Notes: generated by a model not told the origin, from the sequence alone. 64,000 bases of DNA from an uncultured Burkholderiales bacterium (GCA_903906635.1 CAIVLE010000088.1:24017-88016); one strand, 5' to 3'; counted from the stretch's first letter, positions 39,477 to 49,148 are shown. Translations and numbers: made by a program.

Positions 39477-39506
39477 GGTGAAGCTCCAGAATTTAAGTTT
39501 GAAAAC

Positions 39507-39523
39507 ATGTTGCAGTGCAGCAT
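39507..39523. promoter_or_regulatory. 17-bp TGCA palindrome, candidate PhaR operator of phaP
   Basis: ATGTTGCAGTGCAGCAT is palindromic except for one pair next to each TGCA and the central base. It sits 31 bases before the phaP start, just downstream of the likely transcription start. PhaR repressors of Paracoccus and Cupriavidus bind TGC-rich palindromes (CTGC-N3-GCAG type) at phasin promoters; this site differs by one base from that pattern. Confidence 0.6.
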
Positions 39524-39530
39524 GGGTCTG

Positions 39531-39558
39531 AGTTTAGGGTTATCCCTGTGGTTTGCAA
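39531..39558 (-). promoter_or_regulatory. candidate phaP promoter
   Basis: On the minus strand TTGCAA (39553-39558) and TAAACT (39531-39536) are separated by 16 bases, a plausible sigma-70 promoter whose start point would fall at the TGCA palindrome. Confidence 0.5.
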
Positions 39559-39651
39559 GTGGGTTGGGCTTGTTTAGAGGCGAACTTCTAAATCTGAGGG
39601 ATCCAAGGGCTTGGTCACAATCTGGACATTACCCACTTGGCCATTCATTTC

Positions 39652-40587
39652 ATGCGCGCCTTCTACTCGGACCAATTTGTCCTGACCTTGCCTCCTGGGC
39701 ATCGTTTTCCGATGGCCAAGTACGCCTTGTTGCGGGAGCGTTTGGTGAGTGAGCTGCCAGAGATTGCGCTGCAGGTGGCCGAGCCTGCCAGCAACGGCGA
39801 GTTGGCTTTGGTGCACTCCCCAGGCTACATCCAGTCGGTGACCGAGGGCACTCTGAGTGAAGCGGCCCAGCGCGAGATTGGCTTTCCTTGGACACCCTCC
39901 ATGCTGGAGCGTTCGCGCCGCTCGGCCGGGGCAACCGTGATGGCAGCGCGAGTAAGTTTGTTGGGGGGGGAGGGGGTGGCCGCCAACTTGGCAGGCGGGA
40001 CACACCACGCCTATGCGGATCACGGCAGTGGCTTTTGTGTCTTCAACGATGCCGCGGTCGCTGCCCGGTTGATGCAGGTGGAATGGGCGCGCAGCCATCT
40101 GCAGCCATTGCGCGTGGCGATCATTGATTTGGACGTGCATCAGGGCAACGGCACGGCGGCTATTTTTGCCAATGACCCGGATGTTTTTACCCTCTCGATG
40201 CATGGAGCACGTAATTTTCCATTTGCCAAGGAGCGCAGCGATTTGGATGTGGAGTTGCCAGATGGCTGCGGGGACGACGAGTACTTGGATGCCTTGGATC
40301 AGGCTTTGTTGGACTTGAGCGCACGGTTCGATCCTGGCTTGGTGATTTACTTGGCGGGCGCTGATCCCCACGAGGGGGACCGGCTGGGCAGACTGCGGCT
40401 GAGCTACGACGGCCTGGAGGCACGTGATCGGCGTGTTTTTGATTGGGCTTTTCAGCGCCGTGTGCCCTTGGCCTTTGCCATGGCGGGCGGGTATGGACGT
40501 GTGATCGAGGACACAGTTCAGGTGCAAGTCAATACCTACCGTGTCGCCCAGGCGTACTGGCAGGGCTGGCAAAATCGGGCGCGATGA
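39652..40587 (+). CDS. histone deacetylase/AcuC/AphA family hydrolase
   Basis: A 311-residue zinc-dependent deacetylase-fold enzyme. GTHHAYADHGSGFCVFNDAA holds the His pair, IIDLDVHQGNGTA the zinc Asp and His, and YLAGADPHEGDRLG the third zinc Asp. Bacterial relatives deacetylate acetyl-CoA synthetase (AcuC), acetylpolyamines or other amides. A TTG 15 bases upstream is in frame, but ATG 39652 is standard. It heads a chain of overlapping genes with no evident common pathway. Confidence 0.92.
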   Translation: MRAFYSDQFVLTLPPGHRFPMAKYALLRERLVSELPEIALQVAEPASNGELALVHSPGYIQSVTEGTLSEAAQREIGFPWTPSMLERSRRSAGATVMAARVSLLGGEGVAANLAGGTHHAYADHGSGFCVFNDAAVAARLMQVEWARSHLQPLRVAIIDLDVHQGNGTAAIFANDPDVFTLSMHGARNFPFAKERSDLDVELPDGCGDDEYLDALDQALLDLSARFDPGLVIYLAGADPHEGDRLGRLRLSYDGLEARDRRVFDWAFQRRVPLAFAMAGGYGRVIEDTVQVQVNTYRVAQAYWQGWQNRAR

Positions 40588-41033
40588 CACAAATATCTCA
40601 TGACCGAATTCAAGCCCAGTCGCGAAGCACCTTCAAAGTCTTTCGCCGCATTGATACGCGGTGGATGGACAACGATGTGTACGGGCATGTCAACAATGTG
40701 GTCTATTACAGCTGGTTTGACACCGCAGTGAATGCACACCTGATTGAACAAGGTGCCCTGGACATTCACCATGGCGAGACGATTGGTTTGGTGATTGAAA
40801 CCCAATGCAACTACTTTTCACCGCTGGCATTTCCGCAAGTGGTGGAGGCCGGAATCCGCGTGGCGCGCATCGGTGCATCGAGTGTTCGCTACGAAGTGGG
40901 TTTGTTTGCGCAGGGCGAAGATCTTTGCGCAGCCCGGGGACATTTTGTGCACGTCTATGTTGACAAGAAAGACCGCCGCCCCGTGAAGGTATTGCCTTCG
41001 GATTTGAAAACAGTTTTGGAGAAACTTGTATGA
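40584..41033 (+). CDS. hotdog-fold acyl-CoA thioesterase (YbgC/FadM type)
   Basis: A 149-residue 4-hydroxybenzoyl-CoA-thioesterase-like protein. RIDTRWMDNDVYGHVNNVVY contains the catalytic Asp and the HVNN helix; the C-terminal VHVYVDKKDRRPV is the usual closing strand. The ATG overlaps the deacetylase stop (ATGA), and its own TGA overlaps the next ATG. A longer frame upstream overlaps the preceding gene and was rejected. Acyl group unknown. Confidence 0.9.
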   Translation: MTQISHDRIQAQSRSTFKVFRRIDTRWMDNDVYGHVNNVVYYSWFDTAVNAHLIEQGALDIHHGETIGLVIETQCNYFSPLAFPQVVEAGIRVARIGASSVRYEVGLFAQGEDLCAARGHFVHVYVDKKDRRPVKVLPSDLKTVLEKLV

Positions 41034-41746
41034 GTGCTATGCAAACCCCCAGCGACGCCAGCGCCGTCGACCATGCCATCACGTCTCGCATGTCAGCGCG
41101 CGCCTTCACCTCTGAACCTGTGGCACGCGCCTTGATCACAGAAATTTTGCAAGTGGCCAGCCGTGCACCATCGGGTACCAACACACAGCCTTGGAAAGTC
41201 TATGTGCTGCAAGGTGCCAGCCGCGACAGCTTGGTTGACAAGGTCTGTGCCGAGCATGATGCCCTGCGTGCCAACCCTGAGCTGGCTAAAAATTACCAAG
41301 AGCAGTATGACTATTACCCGACGCAATGGGTCAGTCCTTACATTGATCGACGCCGTGAGAACGGCTGGAGTTTGTACGGTTTGCTGGGTATTGGTCGGGG
41401 CGACAAGGACAAGATGCACCTGCAGCAGCAGCGCAATTTCCGATTCTTTGATGCACCCGTGGGCCTGATGTTCACCATCGACCCCATCATGGGGCGAGGC
41501 TCATTGCTGGATTACGGCATGTTTTTGCAAAACATCATGCTGGCTGCGCGAGCGCGTGGTCTGCACACCTGTCCACAGGCGGCATGGAATGCGTTTCACA
41601 ACATCATCTTGCCGCACATCGGTGCCGGTGAAGGGGAGCGCATGGTGTGCGGCATGTCCTTGGGTTGGGCCGATGAAGGCGACAAAGTCAACACTTTCGC
41701 CACCCCGCGTGTACCGGTGGAAGAGTTCACCCATTGGGTGGACTGA
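41030..41746 (+). CDS. nitroreductase family flavoprotein
   Basis: A 238-residue FMN-dependent oxidoreductase: [20 protein letters not shown] and [19 protein letters not shown] form the FMN-binding start, and [20 protein letters not shown] the end, of the NfsA/NfnB-like fold. It could reduce nitroaromatics or quinones, or be part of a related dehalogenation or cofactor step. Start overlaps the thioesterase TGA; a second ATG lies three codons in. Confidence 0.9.
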   Translation: MSAMQTPSDASAVDHAITSRMSARAFTSEPVARALITEILQVASRAPSGTNTQPWKVYVLQGASRDSLVDKVCAEHDALRANPELAKNYQEQYDYYPTQWVSPYIDRRRENGWSLYGLLGIGRGDKDKMHLQQQRNFRFFDAPVGLMFTIDPIMGRGSLLDYGMFLQNIMLAARARGLHTCPQAAWNAFHNIILPHIGAGEGERMVCGMSLGWADEGDKVNTFATPRVPVEEFTHWVD

Positions 41747-41751
41747 GCGTC

Positions 41752-42936
41752 ATGATCATCACGAGCCTGCTCGACACCGACTTGTACAAGTTCACCATGA
41801 TGCAAGCGGTGTTGCATCAGTTTCCCAGTGCGCAGGTCTCTTATAAATTCAAGTGCCGCAACCCCGGTGTGCAACTTGCCCCCTACGTGCAAGAAATCCG
41901 CGATGAAATTCGCTCGCTGTGCAGTTTGCATTTTCAAGACGCAGAGCTTTTGTGGCTGCGCTCATTGCGTTTCATCAAGAGCGACTTTGTGGATTTTTTG
42001 GGGCTTTTTCGTTTGAACGAAAAATACATTCAAGTCACAGCCTTAGCAGACGGTGAGATTGACATCAGCATCCAAGGTCCTTGGCTACACACGATCTTGT
42101 TTGAAATTCCGGTGTTGGCCATTGTCAATGAGGTGTATTTCCGAAACACGCAAAAAGTGCCAGATTTTGTAGAAGGGCGTAAACGCCTAGATCAAAAAAT
42201 TGAAGCCTTGTATGCGGAGCGCTTGAGCGACTTGAAAATTGCCGACTACGGCACACGCCGGCGCTTTTCTAAAGCTTGGCATGAAGAGCTGTTGCGGGTG
42301 CTCAGTGCCAAACTCGGGACCGCGGGGCAAGGGCAGTTTGCGGGCACCAGCAACGCATTGTTTGCGATGAAACTCAACCTCACGCCCTTGGGCACCATGG
42401 CGCACGAGTACTTGCAAGCTTGTCAGGCCTTGGGGCCTCGTCTGCGTGACAGCCAGGTGTTTGGCTTTGAAACTTGGGCGCGTGAGTACCGCGGGGACTT
42501 AGGAATTGCGCTGAGCGATGTCTACGGTATTGAGCCATTCTTGCGCGACTTTGACATGTACTTTTGCAAGTTATTTGATGGCGCGCGTCATGACAGCGGG
42601 GACCCCTTTACTTGGGGTGAGCGCATGATTGAGCACTACCGCAAGAACCGCGTGGACCCACTCACCAAGACCTTGATCTTCAGTGATGGCTTGACGGTGG
42701 AGCGCATCATCGCTTTGTACCAACAGTTCCGTGGTCGATGCCAGTTGGCGTTTGGTATCGGCACCAACTTGACCAACGACCTGGGGTACGAGCCGCTGCA
42801 AATTGTCATCAAAATGGTCCAGTGCAATGGTCAGCCCGTGGCCAAGTTGTCGGATACGCCCTCTAAAAACATGTGCGAAGACCAGAAGTATTTGGCTTAC
42901 TTACGGCAAGTTTTTGACATCGACCCCCCGGTCTGA
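41752..42936 (+). CDS. pncB: nicotinate phosphoribosyltransferase
   Basis: A 394-residue enzyme making nicotinate mononucleotide from nicotinate and PRPP for NAD salvage. [20 protein letters not shown] is the family start; [20 protein letters not shown] includes the phosphorylated His, and [14 protein letters not shown] the PRPP-binding region. The ATG at 41752 lies 5 bases past the nitroreductase stop. Length and motifs match E. coli PncB (400). Confidence 0.95.
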   Translation: MIITSLLDTDLYKFTMMQAVLHQFPSAQVSYKFKCRNPGVQLAPYVQEIRDEIRSLCSLHFQDAELLWLRSLRFIKSDFVDFLGLFRLNEKYIQVTALADGEIDISIQGPWLHTILFEIPVLAIVNEVYFRNTQKVPDFVEGRKRLDQKIEALYAERLSDLKIADYGTRRRFSKAWHEELLRVLSAKLGTAGQGQFAGTSNALFAMKLNLTPLGTMAHEYLQACQALGPRLRDSQVFGFETWAREYRGDLGIALSDVYGIEPFLRDFDMYFCKLFDGARHDSGDPFTWGERMIEHYRKNRVDPLTKTLIFSDGLTVERIIALYQQFRGRCQLAFGIGTNLTNDLGYEPLQIVIKMVQCNGQPVAKLSDTPSKNMCEDQKYLAYLRQVFDIDPPV

Positions 42937-42946
42937 ACACACCTGC

Positions 42947-44311
42947 ATGAACTATTTCAAAGTCGCTGTGCTCTTTGGGTTGGCGTGGGGCCTCAATCAT
43001 GGGGCGCCTGGGGTGCTCAATCATTTGCAACATTTGGCCGGTGTTGAATCCGCCATGGCTTTGTCTCTTTGGTGTATCAGTGTTTTTTTGCTGTTCGGAT
43101 GGGCCAGTAGCAAAGCCGCAGAAGGTACGGTGTTGCCAAGTTTCACGCTCCAATTGTTGGTCGGCATTGTTTTGCACGATGCGCTTGCTCCCCTGTCCAC
43201 GCAGCTGACGCTGTCTGTCGTGGTGTGTACGGCGATGGCCGCGATCATTCTCAAATCTGGGGGTGATGAGATTGAACGCCGGGTCTTTTTGAAAATTGCT
43301 TTTCCCACGCTGATGCTGGCCATACCGGGCTATCTGGTGACTTTTTTTGTGATGTTTGGGTTGCTGAGCGCACTGGGCTTAGATGGTCGAACCGCTGCGT
43401 TGTTGTCGGCCATTGTGGGGTCTACCGATCCGGCTGCCTTGATTCCAACGCTCAAACTCTTGGTGTTTAAAAAGCACCACCAGCAGCTGACGCATTTGGC
43501 GGTTGCTGAAAGTGCTTTGAACGACGCCGTGGGGGCCATTTTCACTGGGGCGGTTTGCTTATTGGTTTATTCTGGCGCTGAGCCCACTGGGATGGCGCAG
43601 CTGAGTTCTGACTTGTTCAGTGGCGACAATTTGAACCACCTGGGCCAGCAATTGATCTTTGGCGTGCTCGCCGGGGCGGCCGGTTGGTTGGGCATGTTTG
43701 TTTTTGAACGCTACAAGTCTGACCCCGTGCGTCACGGTGAAAACGACAAACCCTATGACTTTGCCATTGTGTTGGCTGTTCCCTTGGGCTCCTTTGCCTT
43801 GGCACAAGCCATCGATGGCAATGGTTTTTTAGCAGCCTTCGTGGCGGGTTTGTTGGCCAATTTCAACCACGGCTCTCACCACTTTCATGGATTGCTGCGC
43901 AGCATGGAAGTGAAGATTGAAAGTGTGGCCAAGCCCACTGTCTTCATGATGATGGGACCCTTTGTTGCGATCGATGCTTTGCTTGATACCGCATGGCTTG
44001 GATTGTGTGTGTCATTGCTGTTGATGTTCGTGGCACGCCCAATGGCTGTTTGGTTGTCTTTATGGCCCACACACATCACGTGGCGAGAAAAACTTTTTGT
44101 CTGTGCTGTACGCGAGACGGGCGTTATTCCGGTGGTTTTGGCTGTCATCACGCTGGCGCAGCTTCCCGACTTGTCACTTTTATTACCCCTGACAGCTTGG
44201 GTTGTAGTTTGGACTTTGACTTTGTTGCCCGCGATCACCCCATGGTGGGCTCAAAAACTCAATTTGCTTGGCGACGACCTTCCACTAGTTCATTCACTGA
44301 GAAAGACCTGA
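42947..44311 (+). CDS. CPA1 (NhaP-type) sodium/proton antiporter
   Basis: A 454-residue polytopic membrane protein, about 12-13 helices. VGSTDPAALIPTLKLL and VAESALNDAVGAIFTGAVCL carry the TDP and ND transport motifs of CPA1 exchangers. Two charged loops (RYKSDPVRHGENDKPYD) separate the halves. The frame upstream overlaps pncB; ATG 42947, 10 bases after its stop, starts a hydrophobic helix. Role in cytoplasmic pH or cation control is by family. Confidence 0.9.
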   Translation: MNYFKVAVLFGLAWGLNHGAPGVLNHLQHLAGVESAMALSLWCISVFLLFGWASSKAAEGTVLPSFTLQLLVGIVLHDALAPLSTQLTLSVVVCTAMAAIILKSGGDEIERRVFLKIAFPTLMLAIPGYLVTFFVMFGLLSALGLDGRTAALLSAIVGSTDPAALIPTLKLLVFKKHHQQLTHLAVAESALNDAVGAIFTGAVCLLVYSGAEPTGMAQLSSDLFSGDNLNHLGQQLIFGVLAGAAGWLGMFVFERYKSDPVRHGENDKPYDFAIVLAVPLGSFALAQAIDGNGFLAAFVAGLLANFNHGSHHFHGLLRSMEVKIESVAKPTVFMMMGPFVAIDALLDTAWLGLCVSLLLMFVARPMAVWLSLWPTHITWREKLFVCAVRETGVIPVVLAVITLAQLPDLSLLLPLTAWVVVWTLTLLPAITPWWAQKLNLLGDDLPLVHSLRKT

Positions 44312-44312
44312 T

Positions 44313-45284
44313 ATGAAACCCAAAATCATTGTTGCGCGCCCCGTTTTTGACAGCGTCATCCAGCGCTTAGAGGCGCATTTTGATGTCACCCACAACCAAT
44401 CCGATCATCCCTGGACCAAGGCCACTTGGACCGCTGCGCTGGCTCAACATGCAGGTGCTTTCACCACTGGAACAGATCCAGTGGATGCCGAGGTCTTATC
44501 GGCCTGCCAGAGCCTCAAGATGTGCGCCAACATGGCGGTAGGGTTCAATAACTTTGACGTGCCCGCCATGACTGCTCGGGGTGTTTTGGCGTCCAACACA
44601 CCCGATGTGCTGACAGAGACAACGGCAGACTTCGGCTTTGCCTTGCTGATGGCCACTGCGCGACGCATGACCGAGAGCGAACACTATCTGCGCCGTGGCG
44701 AATGGAAGCAATGGCGTTACGACATGTTTGCGGGCGCCGAAGTGCACGGCAGCACGATGGGTATTTTGGGCATGGGCCGCATTGGTCAGGCCATTGCGCG
44801 CAGAGGAGCACACGGCTTTGGGATGAAAGTCATCTATCACAACCGCTCACGCTTGTCGCCCGAGTTGGAAGCCCAATGCAAGGCCAGTTATGTCAGCAAA
44901 GAAGAGCTGCTTCGAAGTGCCGACCATGTGATGTTGGTCGTGCCTTATTCGGCCGCCTCTCATCACACCATCGGCGCGCCAGAGCTGGCTCAAATGAAGC
45001 CGACCGCGACCTTGGTGAACATTGCGCGCGGAGGCATCGTGGACGATGCGGCCCTGGCAGCGGCTTTGCGCGCGGGTCAAATCGCGGCTGCGGGGTTGGA
45101 TGTGTTCGAGGGAGAACCCACGGTACACCCCGACTTGTTGACTGTGCCCAATGTGGTGCTGACACCGCACATTGCCAGTTCCTCGATTCAAACCCGCTTG
45201 GCGATGGCCAATTTGGCTGCCGACAACTTGATTTCGTTTTTTACCAAAGGCAAAGCTTTGACGCCTTTGAACACGCTGCCATGA
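44313..45284 (+). CDS. D-isomer 2-hydroxyacid dehydrogenase (glyoxylate/hydroxypyruvate reductase-like)
   Basis: A 323-residue NAD(P)-dependent dehydrogenase. GILGMGRIGQAIARRG is the dinucleotide motif, NIARGGIVDDAAL holds the catalytic Arg, GLDVFEGEP the Glu and LTPHIASSS the His of the triad. It resembles GhrB-type glyoxylate and 2-ketogluconate reductases. It starts one base after the antiporter stop and overlaps rmuC by 4 bases. Confidence 0.92.
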   Translation: MKPKIIVARPVFDSVIQRLEAHFDVTHNQSDHPWTKATWTAALAQHAGAFTTGTDPVDAEVLSACQSLKMCANMAVGFNNFDVPAMTARGVLASNTPDVLTETTADFGFALLMATARRMTESEHYLRRGEWKQWRYDMFAGAEVHGSTMGILGMGRIGQAIARRGAHGFGMKVIYHNRSRLSPELEAQCKASYVSKEELLRSADHVMLVVPYSAASHHTIGAPELAQMKPTATLVNIARGGIVDDAALAAALRAGQIAAAGLDVFEGEPTVHPDLLTVPNVVLTPHIASSSIQTRLAMANLAADNLISFFTKGKALTPLNTLP

Positions 45285-46534
45285 GTTTGGATCTTGGTGT
45301 ATTGCTGGCGTTCGGGCTGTTCAACACCGTTTTGCTGCTGGTGTTGCTGCGGCGTTCCGGACTGAAGGACAACCCCGAAGCACAAGCGGCGTGGGTGCTG
45401 AGTTTTCAGAGCCTGCAAGACAAGCTCGAACGCATGGAGCGCGAACTGCGTCATGACATTGGCGAAGCCTCCAGAGGCGGGCGTCAAGAGATGTCGCAAA
45501 GCTTGGGTACTTTTCAGCAAAGCCAAATCCAGCAATTGACCTTGATGCAAACGTCCATCAGCGACACCTTGAACCAGCAGTTGCAGCAATTGCAGCGCAG
45601 TAATGCGGAAAAGCTCGATGAAATGCGCCGCACGGTGGACGAAAAACTTCAAACCACACTTGAAAAACGCTTGTCAGAGAGCTTCAAGCAGGTGGCCGAG
45701 CGACTCGAGCAGGTACACAACGGCTTAGGCCAAATGCAAAAACTGGCCGATGGTGTGGGCAGTTTGCAGCGGGTGCTGACCAATGTCAAAACGCGTGGCA
45801 TGTTCGGCGAGGTGCAACTCGAAGCTTTGCTGGAGCAAGTGCTCACCGTGGAGCAATATGCCAAGCAAGTAGAAACCAAGCCGCGCAGCAATCAACGGGT
45901 AGATTTCGCAATTCGTTTTCCGGGCCGAGGCGGAATCGACGGTGACCCTGTTTGGTTGCCTATCGACGCCAAATTTCCCCGCGACGATTACGAGCGTTTG
46001 TTGGATGCCCATGATCGCGCCGATGCCCTGGCCGCTGAATTGGCAGCCAAGGCCTTGGAGGCTCGTATTCGCACAGAAGCCAAGAGCATTGCTGAGAGCT
46101 ACCTGGCCCCACCGCACACCACAGATTTTGCAATCTTGTTTTTACCGGTAGAGGGTTTGTATGCCGAGGTGCTGCGTCGACCGGGCTTGATGGACAGCTT
46201 GCAACGTGATTACAGAGTCACTTTGGCTGGCCCCACCACGCTGTTGGCCATGCTCAACAGCTTGCACATGGGCTTTAGGACACTGGCCTTGGAGCAACAA
46301 GCCTCTGAGGTTTGGAAGGTCCTTGGAGCTGTCAAAACCGAGTTTGAGCGCTATGGAGATTGGGTGGAGAAAGTACGAGAACAGGTTCAAAAAGCCGCTG
46401 ACACGCTAGACCGTGCTGACACCCGGAGTCGACAAATGCGCCGCGCGCTCAAGAATGTAGAGGCCTTGCCAGAAGGGCAAGCACAGGCCTTGCTGCCCAA
46501 GTTGGACGAGTCTGAGGACGCGGACGCACTGTGA
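45281..46534 (+). CDS. rmuC: DNA recombination protein RmuC
   Basis: A 417-residue protein: a single N-terminal membrane helix (VLLAFGLFNTVLLLVLL), a long Gln/Leu/Glu coiled coil (about 45-165) and the RmuC nuclease-like domain with RVDFAIRFPGRGG, WLPIDAKFPRDDYERL and TDFAILFLPVEGLYAEVLRR. RmuC limits inversion at short inverted repeats. An apparent longer frame reaching back to 44702 is the shadow of the preceding gene. Start overlaps the previous TGA. Confidence 0.93.
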   Translation: MSLDLGVLLAFGLFNTVLLLVLLRRSGLKDNPEAQAAWVLSFQSLQDKLERMERELRHDIGEASRGGRQEMSQSLGTFQQSQIQQLTLMQTSISDTLNQQLQQLQRSNAEKLDEMRRTVDEKLQTTLEKRLSESFKQVAERLEQVHNGLGQMQKLADGVGSLQRVLTNVKTRGMFGEVQLEALLEQVLTVEQYAKQVETKPRSNQRVDFAIRFPGRGGIDGDPVWLPIDAKFPRDDYERLLDAHDRADALAAELAAKALEARIRTEAKSIAESYLAPPHTTDFAILFLPVEGLYAEVLRRPGLMDSLQRDYRVTLAGPTTLLAMLNSLHMGFRTLALEQQASEVWKVLGAVKTEFERYGDWVEKVREQVQKAADTLDRADTRSRQMRRALKNVEALPEGQAQALLPKLDESEDADAL

Positions 46535-47682
46535 AGCGTGAACTGGCCAAGTTGATTGCAGGTCAAGTTTGCCTGCACGCCTGCATGACCGGCATGCGCA
46601 TGGCGGCCCCCTTGATGGCCTTGCGAAGCGGGCAAAGTGAGGCTGCGGTGGGCGTCTTGTTGGCGTTGTTTGCTTTGACTCAGGTTTTTTTGGCCCTACC
46701 AGCAGGACGCTATGCCGACCGGCATGGGTTAAAACGCCCCGTGATGTGGAGCGTCTTGACATCTTTTGTGGGGGCTGGCATAGCAGCGCTTTGGCCGATC
46801 TTTCCTGTGCTGTGCGTCAGTGCTTTGATGACGGGTGGGGCGACGGGAGCTGCAGTCATTGCGTTACAGCGCCACGTGGGTCGTGCGGCTGAAGATCTGA
46901 CACAACTCAAACAAGCCTTCAGTTGGTTGGCGATTGGGCCCGCCATTTCCAACTTCATTGGCCCTTTCACGGCTGGTTTGTTGATTGACCATGCCGGGTT
47001 CCAATGGGCCTATGGCGCCATGGCGGTGATGCCTGTCTTGGCTTGGTGTTGGGTGCGTAAAACACGCGAACTGCCTAGCTATGTCAAGCCAGAGGGGCAC
47101 GAAAAAAATAGCGCCTGGGATTTGTTAAACGCGCCGATGTTTCGTCGGCTGATGTTGGTGAATTGGTTTTTATCTGCCTGTTGGGATGTGCACACGTTTG
47201 TGGTGCCCATCATGGGGCATGAGCGAGGGCTGAGTGCTTCTGCGATTGGTTCGATTTTGGGCGCCTTTGCCATTGCTGCGGCCTTGATTCGCATTGGCTT
47301 GCCTTTTTTGGTGGCTCACTTGAAAGAGTGGCAGGTGCTGACCGGCGCGATGTTGATCACCTCGGTGTTTTTAGCGCTTTATCCGTTCATGAACACCGCT
47401 TTGAGCATGGGGTGTTGCTCCGTGCTGCTGGGATTCTCATTGGGCTCGGTGCAGCCCATGGTGATGAGTACTTTGCATCAAATCACTCCCGAGTCGCGAC
47501 ACGGCGAAGCGATTGGTTTGCGCTTGATGGGCATCAATGCATCGAGTGTGTTGATGCCGATCGTGTTTGGTGCCGCAGGTGCGGTGATCGGTATCGGAGG
47601 GGTTTTTTGGTCTGTATCCGCCCTGGTGGGGCTGGGTTCGCGAAGCGCTTATTTACTCAGAATTGGTAAAAAGAACGGATGA
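46531..47682 (+). CDS. MFS transporter
   Basis: A 383-residue, 12-helix major facilitator. PAGRYADRHGLKRPVMW is the motif A loop between helices 2 and 3. The start is a GTG whose last two bases overlap the rmuC stop (GTGA). Substrate unknown; helix 5 IGPAISNFIGPFTAGLLID looks like the exporter motif C. Its last 26 bases overlap the 3' end of the convergent LOG gene. Confidence 0.88.
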   Translation: MKRELAKLIAGQVCLHACMTGMRMAAPLMALRSGQSEAAVGVLLALFALTQVFLALPAGRYADRHGLKRPVMWSVLTSFVGAGIAALWPIFPVLCVSALMTGGATGAAVIALQRHVGRAAEDLTQLKQAFSWLAIGPAISNFIGPFTAGLLIDHAGFQWAYGAMAVMPVLAWCWVRKTRELPSYVKPEGHEKNSAWDLLNAPMFRRLMLVNWFLSACWDVHTFVVPIMGHERGLSASAIGSILGAFAIAAALIRIGLPFLVAHLKEWQVLTGAMLITSVFLALYPFMNTALSMGCCSVLLGFSLGSVQPMVMSTLHQITPESRHGEAIGLRLMGINASSVLMPIVFGAAGAVIGIGGVFWSVSALVGLGSRSAYLLRIGKKNG

Positions 47683-48520
47683 CTTGCCATGCTTCATTCA
47701 CGCTGTCGACGTATTGAAAAAGTTCCAAATCCTCAACAGAGATCGCACCTTCTTCGACCAAAACTTGGGGGTTGAACAAGCGCTTCCAGTAATCGGTACC
47801 AAATAGAACGACCGGCACAGGTTTGGCTTTCTTACACTGAATCAAAGTCAGCGTTTCAAACAACTCATCCATGGTGCCAAATCCACCCGGAAATGCCACC
47901 AGGGCTTTGGCTCGCATCATGAAATGCATTTTTCGCAGCGCAAAGTAGTGAAATTTGAAACTCAATCCTGGCGTGATGTAGGGGTTGGGTGATTGTTCAT
48001 GGGGAAGGGCGATGTTGAGACCCACGCTGAGCCCCCCCGCCTCATGGGCTCCGCGGTTGGCAGCTTCCATGATGCCGGGGCCGCCTCCCGTGCAAATGAA
48101 CATTTTTTGTGATTGAGGTTGCGCCAAGGTGTACTGCGTGATGACTTTTCCAAGCTCACGCGCTTGCTCGTAAAAGTGCGCGTTACGCACCAAAGTGTGC
48201 GCACGCGACAACGCATCCGGTGAACCCTCAGCTTGAGCCAAAGTCAGTTGTTGTGCTGCAGCCTCCGCACTGCGAAAACGGGCACTGCCAAACACCACCA
48301 CGGTATGTTCTATGCCGAGCGCCTGCTGCGCCAGGTCTGGCTTGAGCATTTCAAGTTGGAAGCGAATACCGCGCGTTTCGCGGCGCAGCAAAAATTCAGG
48401 ATCTGCAAAGGCCAGTCGGTTGGATTCGGGAACCAAGGGATCGGTTCCTTCATGCTGGGCTTTGAGAACTTCCCAAGCTTCAGCCAAGCGTCTGTCGTGA
48501 GGGTCAAGCATTCCATCCAT
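47657..48520 (-). CDS. LOG (lysine decarboxylase-like, TIGR00730) family protein
   Basis: A 287-residue Rossmann protein with FICTGGGPGIMEAANRGA and AFPGGFGTMDELFETLTLIQ, the PGGxGTxxE nucleotide-monophosphate motif of LOG phosphoribohydrolases. Members release cytokinin-like bases from nucleoside monophosphates, or act as general nucleotide hydrolases (PpnN-like). An N-terminal extension of about 90 residues precedes the LOG core. It converges on the MFS gene with a 26-base overlap. Confidence 0.9.
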   Translation of the reverse strand: MDGMLDPHDRRLAEAWEVLKAQHEGTDPLVPESNRLAFADPEFLLRRETRGIRFQLEMLKPDLAQQALGIEHTVVVFGSARFRSAEAAAQQLTLAQAEGSPDALSRAHTLVRNAHFYEQARELGKVITQYTLAQPQSQKMFICTGGGPGIMEAANRGAHEAGGLSVGLNIALPHEQSPNPYITPGLSFKFHYFALRKMHFMMRAKALVAFPGGFGTMDELFETLTLIQCKKAKPVPVVLFGTDYWKRLFNPQVLVEEGAISVEDLELFQYVDSVNEAWQVIRSFYQF

Positions 48521-48550
48521 ATTGAGATGTTACTGTCGTTCAGATGTGAG

Positions 48551-48577
48551 AAAGGCTCCCAGGGGAGCCTTTATTTT
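48551..48577. terminator. hairpin between efp and the LOG gene
   Basis: AAAGGCTCC (48551-48559) pairs with GGAGCCTTT (48564-48572), 4-base loop. It lies 21 bases past the efp stop. The T-richer flank is on the plus side, so as an efp terminator (minus strand) it is only moderately convincing. Confidence 0.5.
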
Positions 48578-48593
48578 TCAAGGTGTTGGGGAT

Positions 48594-49148
48594 TTAGACA
48601 CGCTTGCGGTATTCGCCAGTGCGCGTGTCAATCTCCACTTTATCGCCTTGAGCCACGAAGATTGGCACGCCAATTTCAAAGCCTGTAGCGATCTTGGCTG
48701 GTTTGAGTACTTTGCCGGATGTGTCACCTTTAACAGCAGGCTCGGTCCAGGTGATCTCGCGGACCACGTTGGTTGGCAGTTCAACTGAGATGGCCTTTTC
48801 GTCATAGAACACCACTTCCAAAGACATACCGTCTTCGAGGTAGTTCAGTGCGTCACCCATGTTGCTGGCTTCAACTTCGTATTGGTTGAACTCAGTGTCC
48901 ATGCAAACATACATTGGGTCTGCAAAGTACGAATAGGTGCATTCTTTTTTGTCCAAGATGACTTGATCCATCTTGTCGTCGGCGCGAAACACCACTTCGG
49001 TGCCGAAGTTGGCGATCAAGCTTTTGAGTTTCATGCGCACGGTGGAGGAGCCGCGCCCGCCACGTTGGTACTCGGTACGAAGGACAACCATGGGGTCTTT
49101 GCCGTGCATGATGACGTTGCCAGCGCGGATTTCTTGAGCGGTTTTCAT
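48594..49148 (-). CDS. efp: elongation factor P
   Basis: A 184-residue three-domain EF-P that relieves ribosome stalling at proline stretches. The tip residue is Arg32 (QRGGRGSS), the form modified by rhamnosylation rather than by lysylation of Lys34. The EarP rhamnosyltransferase gene lies just upstream on the same strand, in agreement. The open frame extends upstream 12 codons; ATG 49148 ([11 protein letters not shown]) is the family start. Confidence 0.97.
   Translation of the reverse strand: MKTAQEIRAGNVIMHGKDPMVVLRTEYQRGGRGSSTVRMKLKSLIANFGTEVVFRADDKMDQVILDKKECTYSYFADPMYVCMDTEFNQYEVEASNMGDALNYLEDGMSLEVVFYDEKAISVELPTNVVREITWTEPAVKGDTSGKVLKPAKIATGFEIGVPIFVAQGDKVEIDTRTGEYRKRV

Noticed and set aside
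44702-45280. Apparent N-terminal extension of RmuC (possible fusion)
   Set aside because: It is the other-frame shadow of the hydroxyacid dehydrogenase gene; RmuC has a proper start at 45281 overlapping that gene's stop.
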